A stretch of 64,000 nt of DNA. Source: Pseudophaeomoniella oleicola. Lineage: Eukaryota; Ascomycota; Eurotiomycetes; Phaeomoniellales; Phaeomoniellaceae. The position numbers and the translations under genes are program-made. The DNA lies in assembly GCA_003868215.1 (NCBI GenBank), contig QWDQ01000002.1, positions 186,001 to 250,000 of the forward strand, given 5' to 3'. Under the pieces are notes generated by a model. The model did not search any database. It worked only from the letters and a program-made list of their open reading frames with translations, and was not told the DNA's origin. How positions within the stretch are numbered: position 1 is the first letter of the stretch; every line of letters starts with the position of its first letter. Below are positions 48,513-59,399 of the stretch, one piece after another.

Positions 48513-49562
48513 AAACGTCTTAGAAGAAAAGATATCCTCCATTCGGCCAGCTCGTCACAACTGGCACGGTCAGAAATAGTCAACGAAGTCGGTACATGAG
48601 TGCCCGCAACTCGACCATCAGGGAATATCTCCTCCCTTCGTGTATACACAGGGAAAATTGGCAATACTTTCTCAGATCTAAGTCGGACCTCATCGGATTT
48701 TTATCACCCACCAGTCTGCAAGGGACATGAGAATGGCCGTAGAGCTGTTACCTGATGAGACTTCAAGTCCGGTTCGAGAAAAACATATCAGAACCAGTTT
48801 CCCTGAGGGTACGCCTTTATGATCAACCCTGAGGTCGTCCAATGCTGACCTGTTGTTATAGGACAACGACCTGACACCATAACCGAATCTGTCTTTAAAA
48901 GCAGGTCCATACTATACAACACTCCACAGTTGCACTCCAGAGCTCGAGGCGGTTCATAGCAACGTCCCAGAAGACACTATGTCGAGACAGCGCCGGGTGG
49001 AGCAGTGCCAAAGCAGATTATGTGGGTTGAAGTCGTTGCTCAAGTAGCAGCCACATGACTATACCTGGAACAGCCTTCGAGCGATACTGTCACGTGTGTA
49101 ACAGCTATAAGAGACAGACAGGCTGCAATGAGCTTAGACCCAACAGCCAGCACTCACTGGATGCGAAGCCTCTCCAACGGCTTTCCCGTTGACTATCATA
49201 TATAGCTTGGCATCTAAAGACAGACAGTAGACAGAGGAGAATAATACAAGACATTATACTGCTGCTCTAATCAAAGATAGTAATGCCAAAACAGAAATGA
49301 TCCCCCCCCGAATTGATCCAGTTCCCCAAACGCCTAGCTGCTAATGACAACAATACTACTCAAAGCAATGCTATAATTCTTTCACTGCTCCCCCCCAGTC
49401 CCCCCTTTTTGTTTAGTGTCGCGGAAGATGTATTGCTTCATTCACTTCAACGATATGATCTTCAGACCACCAAGGGCTGGAGTGGAGTACAAAAATACCA
49501 CAAGAGCTGCGCACAATGTGTACGAATTCCGTAGGAGAAGAGCATTTTGTGATTTTGGTTTC
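48513..49562. other. Convergent 3' region
   Basis: About 1 kb between the stop codons of the ENY2-like and DnaJ genes, longer than needed for two 3' UTRs. C-rich runs near 49300 and 49390. No coding signal or RNA gene recognised. Confidence 0.4.
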
Positions 49563-50776
49563 TCAAGACTGAACCCTCATCCCTAAGCTCTCTAATCTCT
49601 GACAAGACTCCATCGGCATCGCTTGCGCTTGCCGCATGGCATTTTCATCGTTCCAGAATATGCCCGTGGCATCGCGCATTATCTGTTCCCTCGTATCTCT
49701 CTCTTGACGACAGCCATACCGTAGTTGATTCACGAATTCGGCTTCGGCTCTGTTGTCAAGACGGTGGAACGAACTGGCAGAATATTCCGCAACGTCTCGG
49801 GGGTCGATGAAATAATTTATCTTCAGGCGAGGAGTGGTACGGTGCATCGTGTGGTGAGGAGGGTATGGTTTGTCGTATACGATGGAAGGACCAGAAGGCG
49901 TGGAAGAGCCAGAAGAAAACAGAGAAGACAGGAGGGGGAGAAGGAAAAGAAGGAGTAAGGGAAGGAGCTGAGTGAGGGCTGTTAAACCAGAAGGAGGGGG
50001 ATCGTTGGTAGTGTTGGCAGATGCTGGACGTCGGCGTGGGCGACCACCACCGAATTGGTGGACTCGTATCCCAGGGCCGCCTCCTCCTACGTTGAACACA
50101 AAGCCTGGACCTGTGTCGAATATGCCGCCGCCTGCATGGAGAAATCAGCTGCATGCCTATGACATGGCGGAGAGAGAATCAACATACCGAATGGACCACC
50201 AAAGCCGCCTCCGCCAAAGAATCGATTGAACAGCTCTTCCGGGGATATCTCGTCTTGGAAGCCACCTCCCATACCGCCCATACCGCCCATGCCGGCACCA
50301 GGTGACCTTGCAAATCCACTGAACGGCGAAGATCCCGAGGCTGCACCACCTGAAGCGAACCTGCTATCCGGGTCACCACCAAATTGGTCAAATTTGGTCT
50401 TCTTATCAGGATCAGAGAGGACCTGAAAGGCCCGAGACACCACTAATCAAACCGTTAGCCGTAGTCCTCCACAGTACACATGAGGGGAATTGTGTCGCAT
50501 ACACTTGAAAGCCTCGTCCGCTCCTTCATAACCATTTTTATCCGGATGGGTCAGCAAGCTGAGCTTCCGATACGCCTTCTTGATCTCAGAATCTGTAGCT
50601 GTCTTTTCCAGAGCTAGAATCTCATAGTAGGCCGTCGGCGAGCACTTCCGTACTCTTATCACAGCTGTTTTCTGCTCGACAGTGTACTTTCTTTCCTGAT
50701 TGCCCTGGTTATGCTCTCTGTGTCGCGGTGTCGACCCATTGCCGTTCGGTTGCGCTCCTGATGCTGAAGAAGACAT
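49563..50776 (-). CDS. ER-membrane J-protein (Hlj1/DNAJB12 type)
   Basis: Exons 50776-50503, 50442-50188 and 50131-49563 with introns of 60 and 56 nt give 365 aa. J domain at about 45-115 ([23 protein letters not shown] at 77-79, splice-restored [13 protein letters not shown]), a Gly/Phe/Met-rich linker, one hydrophobic helix near 225-248 ([20 protein letters not shown]) and a C-terminal DUF1977-like domain ([20 protein letters not shown]). This layout matches the tail-side membrane J-proteins Hlj1 and DNAJB12/14, which serve Hsp70 at the cytosolic face of the ER in ERAD. The J domain would then face the cytosol. The first donor (GTATGC) follows a T, giving Leu at the junction. Starts head to head with aim19. 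Confidence 0.9.
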
Positions 50777-51279
50777 TATGTTGTATTAGTGAGCGCCTTG
50801 CGAGTACCTGCGATCGAATAAAACAGCGTCTCGATGGTCCGGGCGTGTTGCCCACTTGCTGACCTTGTCGTGCAATCCAGGAGGGGGCTCGAGCCGCTAT
50901 ACCTCCAACACAGTATGTTATTTAGAGGATTAATATATCGTAGTTTGAGTCGGGGGTGCGATTGCGTATAGTTTTTTCCGGTTGTAGGTGGGATAACGTT
51001 GCGATAGGTGGCCACAGTACCACGTTTAGGTGTAGTTTGCTTCTAGACAAAGATCGGGTACTATTTAGTGGGGAGACTGCCCTGAAATCCTGGTGTTGCG
51101 ATAAGTAAACGGTCGGCCGTGCAATTATGCACTCCAGAGAAACCATGCTTTCGTCACATCTGATAAATGCAATGGACTATAGACAGTGATTCGATCACAA
51201 GTAAGAATAATATATTCTGTACTACAGGCTGCTCTCAGGATATAAGGGGCTTTTTAATGAGGACTGCAATTCCACAAAC
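50777..51279. promoter_or_regulatory. Divergent promoter of the J-protein gene and aim19
   Basis: 503 bases between diverging start codons. A TATAAG element at 51241-51246 lies about 39 bases before the aim19 ATG, rather close for a TATA box. Confidence 0.4.
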
Positions 51280-51736
51280 ATGTCTTCAATAAAACCCGAT
51301 CTCACGGACAAGGAGCAGGTAAAGAAGACAGCTGTACACCAGTTCAAACAATATGGAGGTGACGAAGCCAATCCTGATTTCAGACGTCTAAGGTACTGAC
51401 TGAATATCAGAGAGTCCTGTTCCGCCTGTTGTTCTGGCAGCGCTCATCACATCATATCAAGTTCACCCTTTTCGTCCTCTCCCAATGGCATTCCCGCCTG
51501 TCTTTCTTTTCTCCTCTTATATGAACAGCCAAGGATCCAAGACAGATGCTGCTGGTTTGAGTGCTGCTTGGAGCACGCTCTATCTGGTACTTGCACGACG
51601 CACAGGAGGAGTGATCTCTGCTTTCAAACCGAGGAATTGGAACAGGCAGGGGTTAACTAAAGGAGCAACTTTCGCTATGTGTTTCGCACAAGCTGCCGGA
51701 GGAAGTGTTGCATACATTTTTGGCAATCGAGCTTAG
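51280..51736 (+). CDS. aim19: Mitochondrial protein Aim19
   Basis: Small membrane protein of the Aim19 family, found in mitochondria; loss alters mitochondrial inheritance in yeast. Exons 51280-51358 and 51411-51736 with a 52-nt intron give 134 aa. The donor GTGACG splits Gly-Glu (QYGESPVPPVVLAALI), and only this donor puts the second exon in the frame with the family blocks SYQVHPFRPLPMAFPPVFLF, SYMNSQGSKTDAAGLSAAWS and LYLVLARR, followed by the C-terminal helix GATFAMCFAQAAGGSVAYIF. Two to four hydrophobic helices are visible. An apparent earlier donor (GTAAAG after CAG) gives the wrong phase. Confidence 0.82.
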
Positions 51737-52465
51737 GCAGCAGGCACCGGTAACTCCAAGCAAAAGTCATAGGGAATGGCTATGTTATGTACTTTGAATG
51801 TCATGTATCGTGGGCAGAAGAAGCAAGACACACAAGGCATCTGTCTAGCTACCTTTCGATCAACAGAATCACAACGGATCCTACATGAAGTGGGTGAAAT
51901 GGTCGGTGGGCATAGCAATAGAGTACTGATTTCTAAAACTGTCGAGTTGGTCTTTGGTGTGATCGGCTACTGATCTGGATGGTCGTACACGGATCTCTTA
52001 CAAGTCTTTGGTCAAAAGCATTTGCTCGTTGTCCTACTCCCGCTGTCTTTGTTGTATCTCAGTGACCTTTTCTTGAATGAATTGCTGAACAGCCCATCGT
52101 AAGGGAAGTCATCCCCAGGACTAAAATAATGTTCATGATATTGCATGGCAAATTGTCGAGTTGTTATCATTGCACGTAGTAGAACGTGGCCCCGCATCAT
52201 ACGTAGTACTACGTAGTAGATAATCTTTGTGGGGAGATGATGCCTCGATAGCGAAGAAGCTTCCAGTTCGCCTACAGTCCATGTCGTTATTCTCCGCCCT
52301 GTGCGCCTCCAAGTCAATCCCGACTACTGTACTACGTATGAGACACCAGAGGCGATACAGTTCCGCCGATAACGACCTCAGCATTCAGCCATACGATCCT
52401 CATACATTGGATTACCCGTCTGTCGTTATCCGACTCAAATCTGAAGCTTGGACCAATCTTATAAC
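51737..52465. other. Intergenic region between aim19 and ufd2
   Basis: 729 bases on the path from the aim19 stop to the ufd2 start; holds a dense cluster of TACGTA/TAGTAC elements at 52170-52220, listed separately, and no recognisable gene. Confidence 0.45.
52200..52218. repeat. Overlapping palindromes with TACTACGTAGTA (copy 4)
   Basis: A perfect 16-bp palindrome, TACGTAGTACTACGTA (52200-52215), overlaps an exact copy of the 12-bp TACTACGTAGTA (52207-52218). It lies about 250 bases before the ufd2 ATG. Confidence 0.6.
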
Positions 52466-55400
52466 ATGGCGGACGCCATGTCAGATGCGGATAAAGTAAG
52501 TTGTTCGTGGTATAACCACAAGCTTTACTAATACATCTATCTGCCTAGATCCGTAATAAGAGGCTGGCAAAAATTGCACAACAGCAGCAAGCACAGCAGG
52601 CAGAGAAGGCCCAGGAGGCTCAGCAAAGCCAGGAAAGAGCGGCGACATCGTCGGCTCTAAAAGAAAGTTCCTCCGTGGAAAACAACATCCCCTCCACGCC
52701 GCAAGAGGAATTGCATAGAAGCACGTCTACCCGAGTAACGTCTCCCACCCCACAAGTACAACAGAGTAATGGAGAGGGCCCGCGGATACGGATCACAAAT
52801 CTGCAAAACGGTGGTGCTACACCACAGAAAGGGGAATCACCCGGGTCATCAACTGCGCCAGCGAAATCGCCTTCAAGACCCGCCGAGACAGTGGAGGCAT
52901 GGGAAGATAGGACCTTGAGAGCGGTGTTCAGGTTAACTCTGGATGAATCGAAAACAACAGACTCAAATGGACACCAGCTGTTCTATCTGCCAAATCTTCG
53001 ATCAGAGCTTGATAGCGAAGGCAGGGAGATAAGGATCAATACGGATGTTTTAGAGCAGGCCATTATGGAAGCCGCTTCGGCTTTGACGAAGATTACACCC
53101 ATGGAGTACCTCCTCGGTTGCTGGAAACGAATCTGTCGTCTGAATAAAAGCGCTAAGAGGCCTTCGGACGGCGGTGACGAGCGTAAATACAACATTTTAC
53201 AGGAAGGGCGACGTCTGTGTGTCAGTTGGTGCGTGTTTGCTATTACAACTCCAGACATTTTCGGCATCGAAAGTTATACCGCGAGCCCACTCGCGAAGCA
53301 CCTGTTATACAATCAGGATGATGACTCTGGAATTTGCCACGATTTCCTTACTGAGATAGCGCCTCGCTTTGCCGAGGATGAGGCGCTCAAGGATGCATTT
53401 ATTAGTGCTGTCGAGCAGTTAAGCCAACAGCTCTCAAAGAAATCGATGGACAGTGATTACAGGGCGTATACGAATATCATGCGTACTTTAGTCCGCTACA
53501 AGCCGATCGCAATAGCCATCACTGAAGCGCCGTCTTTTGCACCTCAAGAAGTTTCTGCAGCTGAACTCGAGGTCAAATCACTTCTCGGCCCTTATTTCCA
53601 GATATCTCCTCTTCAGGCGGACGTTACGAAGCAGTACTTCTCTGCCCCCAAAACCTTAGATCCGCGACGTATAAGTGAAGCGCAACGATCGTTAAGAATG
53701 ACTCTGCAGACGCACCAAACGGAGCTTTTGGACATTATCAATTTGATATTGAGAGCGTCTTCAGCAGCACGAGAGCAGTTGCTGGATTGGTTTGCTTTAG
53801 TTGTGAATAAGAACCACAAGCGGGAGCAGGAGAGGGTGGATAGGACGACGGTGTCCTCTGACGGTTTCATGATTAACGTTACCACGATCCTAGACCAACT
53901 TTGTGAACCGTTCATGGATGCATCCTTCTCAAAGCTGGATAGGATTGATATCGACTACCTGCGCCGCAATCCCCGTGTTGACATACACGAGGCCACCAAA
54001 ATAAACGCAGATCATGCAACATCGGAGGCATTCTATGGTGCAAAGCCTTCCGGAAGTAACAACTTTATCAGCGAGATATTCTTCTTGACATTGGATGCCC
54101 ACCACTATGGAACTGGTGCTGCCCACACTGCTCTCAAAAATCTCGACAAAGAGCTTAAACATATACAGAAGTCCATTGACCAGTTCGAGCTCGACCGTCA
54201 CAAATATATCAACAATCCAGGCCAATTACTGATGTTTGAAAATGCTTTGAAGAAGGCTAAAGATCAAATTGATAAAGGGCTCTCGTACAAATATGCTCTT
54301 ACGGGTGTTCTCCTGGACGAGACGATCGAGACTCGGTTGATGCAAATCATGCGTTATGTCATCGTATGGCTCTTCAGACTGGTATCACCTGGGCAGACAT
54401 ATCCAAAGATGCCCTTGAGATTGCCACTACCTGAACAACAATCTGAAGCTTTCAAATGTCTTCCCGAGTACTACCTTGAGGATATCTGTGATGGTCTATC
54501 ATTCATCATCTACAATCTTCCTCAACTCCTTTCTTCAACGCAGAGCGACGAAATTATCATGTTTTGCATCACTTTCCTCCGCAACTCTGAATATATCAAA
54601 AACCCTGGACTCAAGGCCAAGCTTGTTGGCATTCTCTTCCGCGGCACATTCCCCTGGCGGAGCGGTACTCGACCGGTCCTTGCAGATCTGTACAATTCAT
54701 TGCCTTTCGCCACTGAATACCTTCTTCACTCGCTATTGAAGGCTTTCATTGAAGCTGAGCACGGTAGTGCTCACGCATTTTATGACAAATTCAACATACG
54801 GTATGAAATCTTTCAGGTGATGAAATGCATATGGCCAAACCAGGTCTACCAGGATCGTCTGAGATCGGAATCTAAGACAAACGTGGAATTTTTTGTGCGA
54901 TTTGTCAACCTTTTGCTGAACGATGTTACCTACGTCCTTGACGAATCATTCTCGGCGTTCCATACCATTCACGATGTACAAGAAGAACTAAATATCAGCG
55001 GATCTACGATGGACCAGCAGACCCGTCAAGAAAAGGAAGAAGCTCTCTCGGCGGCTCAAAACAAGGCCAAAAGTTATATGCAGCTCACGAATGAGACTGT
55101 TTCAAACCTGAAGCTCTTCACTGATGCACTTGCTGACTCATTCACTATGCCTGAAATCGTGCAACGACTTGCAGACATGTTGGATTACAACCTTGATGCG
55201 ATGGTTGGTCCTAAATCGTCGAATCTGAGGGTCAAGGATCTCCAAGAATACAACTTCAATCCCAGATCGCTCCTTGCTGAGCTCATCGACGTCTATCTCA
55301 ACTTGGCAGCAAAACCAAATTTTGTTCTTGCTGTTGCTCGTGATGGTCGTTCGTATAAACCCAACAATTTCGATCAAGCTACTCAAATCTTACGCAAGTA

Positions 55401-55836
55401 TAATCTGAAAGCTCCTGAAGAGCTGAATGCGTGGGAGATTTTGAAAACCAAATTCAAAGAAGCGAAGGAAGCGGATGACGCAATCGAACAAGATTTAGGC
55501 GAGATACCTGACGAATTCTTGGATCCCTTGATGTACACATTGATGGACGATCCTGTCATTCTGCCCAAGAGTCGAGTGACCATTGACCGTAGTACCATCC
55601 GCAGTCACTTATTGAGTGATCCCAATGACCCTTTCAACCGTCAACCTCTCGTCATTGAAGAGGTCATTCCTAGTGAGTATTTGTCAATCAATTAGGAAAT
55701 GCGTGCTGACAATAGCAATGCAGACACGGAACTCAAGGCACAGATCGAAGCGTTCAAGGCAGAGAAATCTGGATCCAGGAAGGAATTCGTTCAAGAGCAG
55801 CGTGACATCGATGTCATGGATACGAGCAGTGGTTGA
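52466..55836 (+). CDS. ufd2: Ubiquitin chain elongation factor E4 Ufd2
   Basis: U-box E4 ligase that lengthens ubiquitin chains on substrates delivered to or by Cdc48. Exons 52466-52495, 52549-55672 and 55724-55836 give 1088 aa (yeast 961). A Gln/Ala-rich coiled start ([19 protein letters not shown]) and a disordered stretch to about residue 100 precede the helical Ufd2 core from about 110 to 990, with [30 protein letters not shown] and [20 protein letters not shown] as family blocks. The U-box is at about 1010-1085: [39 protein letters not shown] and the last exon [14 protein letters not shown]. The last intron (51 nt) splits the Asn codon inside the U-box. The 30-nt first exon encodes [10 protein letters not shown]. 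Confidence 0.95.
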
Positions 55837-58682
55837 GCAGTTTACTTGACTACACACCTCAGCAGTGGTTAGTTATCCTGCAGCAGTTTCGGGAATTTAT
55901 TCGGGATTTATGACCTTACAACCTCACCCGCAAGTGATGTTCCCTGGAGTGCGGCATGACGTGCAAAGGGTATTGCTGTGGTGGGTGTGTTGAGTGGTGC
56001 CACGCCGGTGTTAGCCTGGCTCGTCGGGTCGCGATCCACTGTTCTGCAGCGTAGCAACACAAGATAGTCGCCACCCTCCACTCTAGAGCAACAGAAAATC
56101 ATACCTGTTCACTTGGATTATACTCGGGCACGTATGTTTTCGGGCAGGTTGGCGATGAGGAAACGTGCATCCCAACATGTCAAAGCGGGGACACATTAAC
56201 AACATGATGACCCTACAGTACTGTACGTATACAGGACGAGTGACTATCGAATGATGATCAGAAAAAGTCCAGATGAAGTGCTTCCCGACCTCGCCGATAA
56301 GAATTGCGTTATGAGGAAACGGCATGTCTTGTTCGCTATGAGGTACGTGTAGCTATTAAGCGCGCGTTGTCGCCGTGGGGCTGATCCAGTAGACAGATGG
56401 AGTTGTTGTTATTAGTCGTGTTATCGAGGTTGTTCATTCATGAATGACACTTTGCGAGGACTTCATCTCGTATACATATATCACCGTTGCAGTCGTCTTG
56501 TCTTGAAGCGAGATTTCTTCATTTCTTTGGCTTTGATCGCTTTTTGATGGCTACGTAGTACAATACCTCGCGAGACGTAACGGATATGAAGCAATATAAC
56601 AGACATCATTAGGTCCGACCAGACCAGGCCAGACCAGACCAGGAAAGAGACGGGAAGAAAATCAGAAGAAAAACGAGTTGATCGAGGACAGTAATTAAGT
56701 TAATCTCGGCGCAATATCAAATATCACCGTATCGTACTACGTCGTACGGTGTTGGGGTCGAGTCTAAATCGCCGTCCGGACCACTTTCTAGCGCCACCAA
56801 GACCAGTACAGTCATCGCATATTTTTCTTCTCAATCATTCTCACGACCATTTGTTTCTTCGTGTCGGTTCTTTCTATTTCTCTAAGTTAGCACACGCACT
56901 AATTAATTACTGAGAATCTCGAAGGTCCATGTGTTAAGAAGAAGATAATTACCTCATATCTCGTAAGATTGGGGACATATTATCCGATGAACGGTTGCGT
57001 GGATTACTACTACAGTGTACTACAGTGTCGACGTTCAAATGTCCGAGAGGCGAGCCCGACAATATATGATCTTACCTTTCCCATCTTCTATTCATCTATT
57101 ACGGAGATATTGCTTGGGCCTGAGAGCAGTCTATCGGAATTGTGAATCCTTCCAATGTCGGTGGGCTGCACGATGTTGATGTTGTTGTTACCGTGTCAGC
57201 ATCGGAAATGTAATTAACGACATCCTACGTCGCTGATTCTCGTGTAAGGCTGCACGACATGCACTCTCCTCGGACCAAGTGCTATACAACCATATTACAA
57301 CTATACAACTCTACTACAGTACTATACTACCTACTATTCTACTAACTGATTGATACTTTCCCGTGATGTCTGTACCTGCATCCATTCCCGCCGCTTGGCG
57401 TTGAGCCTCCAAAGAAAACGAAACGCCAATTCTGACGAGAATCTTACACCTTTTCCTTCTCGTTGGCGCACACATCACCATATGGAAGAGATGCCAAATA
57501 ACCACTTCTCGCCTTCGACCCCCACCACCGAACAGTCAGCCGCACAGGTGAGAATTGATCCGTGTCAACAATCAAATCAAAAGAGAACATGCCGTTTTTT
57601 ATTAGGGCGATTATTGTTGTCCAGGATCTAGTGACACTACAACGACTAGCCCTGCCCACCGTTTGACGCTATTTTGGCTTCCGAACCAGTCTGGCCTGTC
57701 ACAATCTCGCTTCCCCTGATTTCCCAATTTGCCCGTCCTCCGCTGTCTCCATTTAGTTGGATCAATGGCCTTGTTCTCTCAATCTATTCCCTGCTAGCCT
57801 TATCACCCCCTGACTCAACCTACCGCAGGTACCACTCACCAACCAGATTTTCAATATACCGCTGTTGTTAATCCTCTACACACTACCGTATATCCTTTGG
57901 CTCTCAAACCATACGGTACCCGTTATGCTTGGTAACAATTCCCGCTCCGTCTCTATATACACCCGCGACACTGAGAGGCTGACTGGCCGTTCACACTCGG
58001 GTCCACGGTATGGTATGGTATGAAGACTGTGTTGTCCTGAGTGTGATACCGTCGTATTATTGCCGGGTGGATATTGCCAGCGAGCAACATCATTTAGCCT
58101 CTATCCGTCTTCTGGCGTCTATTTGACTTGCCTATCGTTGGCCTAGCCTGGGTCGCATCCTCTTCAGCTCATACCGTACATAGTACGATTCGTTTTGTTT
58201 CCTGTAACACCAGATCCCAGGCTGGCCCGGACCCCGGGCTCCTAGCCAACATGGTCTCCTCCGCCCCGTTCGCAATCTCACTTGGTGCTCGGCGCCACGC
58301 CTTCTTTTTCCCATATCTTTGCTCCTCTTCTCTCTTCTCTTTGCTCCTCTCCGTCTTTCCACTTGTTAGTCCTGCTATCAACGCGATTCGCTCTCTATCA
58401 TCGGTCTCTGCGCCAGAGTACCTGCCATTCATTTCACCTTTACACTCATTTAGAAGATATACATCGTTTTTGCGCTCGCGAATTGAATTCGCTCGACCTT
58501 CAGTTCCTAAAGCCGTATTCAACACCGAATCCTTACGAAACTTGCACATAGTTCGAAGCGACTCTAGTTGAAATCGACCGAAAGACACCCGAAGCAAGTC
58601 GTCGCTAACGAAGCTCGCGCGCATCTGAACATATATATATCCCTGAACGACATAGATCTGAACACGATACCCCAACCACACC
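55837..58682. other. 2.8 kb upstream region of the secreted-protein gene
   Basis: Left end holds the ufd2 3' UTR. From about 57.3 kb the sequence becomes CT-rich, as in a long fungal leader and promoter for the gene at 58683; overlapping ORFs at 58128-58740 on both strands show no conserved motif and are probably leader sequence. A possible two-exon membrane peptide at 57482-58022 is discussed among the findings. No other gene recognised. Confidence 0.4.
56617..56643. repeat. Two copies of GACCAGACCAGG
   Basis: The 12-bp unit GACCAGACCAGG occurs at 56617-56628 and 56632-56643, three bases apart; the unit itself is built on a GACCA repeat. Confidence 0.6.
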
Positions 58683-59399
58683 ATGTTTGCCAAGCTGTCT
58701 CTCGCCCTCTTGGCGTCATCCCTCCTATCTGGAGCCACTGCTCACGTTCACAACCACGAGCAACTCCATGCCCGCCAGGTTAACAACGGAACACTGGTCG
58801 GTGCGACTGGTACTGGCTTTGCTACCGGCACCGGTTCTGTGGCCGCCCCAACCAACGGAACCGCTGGCAGTGGAATCGTCGTCACTGAAACCTTGACCTA
58901 CACCGTTGGTCTTGGTTCAACCGCCAGCGTCGTTACCACCACCGTCCTAAGCACCTCCTATGCATCCTCTGCGGAGGTGACCGGGACCACCACCTCTTTC
59001 TCCACTACGACCAACACCATCACTGTTGCTATGCAGACCTCCGGTGCTGCTGGTGCTGCTGCGAGTGCTGCTGCTGGCTCTGCTGGCGCCGGTGCCGGTG
59101 TTGCTGGTGAGGCATCATCGGGCGCCTGTGGTGCTCCCGTCACTGTCACCGAAACTGTCCAGAGTACCGTTTACGTCACTGCTGGTGCTTCATCCGTCGC
59201 TGCAGGAGATCACGCTGCTTCTACCCCAGCAGCAATCCTGAGTACCCCAGCCGTTGCCCCATACGGCAACTCAACCGTCGCCTCCACCAAGACCAAGTGC
59301 GCAAGCATCAACCCAAGCGGCTACGTCGCCTCGACCGGTTTCGCCGCTTCAACCGGTTTCATCACGAAGAGATACGCCAAGCCATCACCTTTCATCTAA
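58683..59399 (+). CDS. Secreted Ala/Ser/Thr-rich protein
   Basis: One exon, 238 aa. A signal peptide covers residues 1-20 (MFAKLSLALLASSLLSGATA), followed by a His-rich start of the mature protein (HVHNHEQLHARQ). The body is Thr/Ser/Val/Ala/Gly-rich with repeated TVT and TTT elements and several NGT/NST sites, so it is probably heavily glycosylated. Two Cys (GACGAP and KCAS) lie in the second half. A dibasic Lys-Arg 11 residues before the end (ITKRYAKPSPFI) could be a Kex2 site releasing a short peptide. There is no hydrophobic C-terminus, so a GPI anchor is unlikely. Codon use is strongly biased to C at third positions, which in fungi goes with high expression. Cell-wall or surface role is inferred from composition only. 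Confidence 0.8.
   Translation: MFAKLSLALLASSLLSGATAHVHNHEQLHARQVNNGTLVGATGTGFATGTGSVAAPTNGTAGSGIVVTETLTYTVGLGSTASVVTTTVLSTSYASSAEVTGTTTSFSTTTNTITVAMQTSGAAGAAASAAAGSAGAGAGVAGEASSGACGAPVTVTETVQSTVYVTAGASSVAAGDHAASTPAAILSTPAVAPYGNSTVASTKTKCASINPSGYVASTGFAASTGFITKRYAKPSPFI

Noticed and set aside
57514-57530. Search for tRNA and rRNA genes
   Set aside because: Across the window no T-loop (GGTTCRANYCC) with matching arms was found on either strand by eye; a covariance-model scan would be decisive.
58128-58738. Overlapping ORFs of 147 and 189 codons on opposite strands
   Set aside because: They lie in the CT-rich leader/promoter of the secreted-protein gene, lack motifs and mirror each other, as expected of biased sequence.
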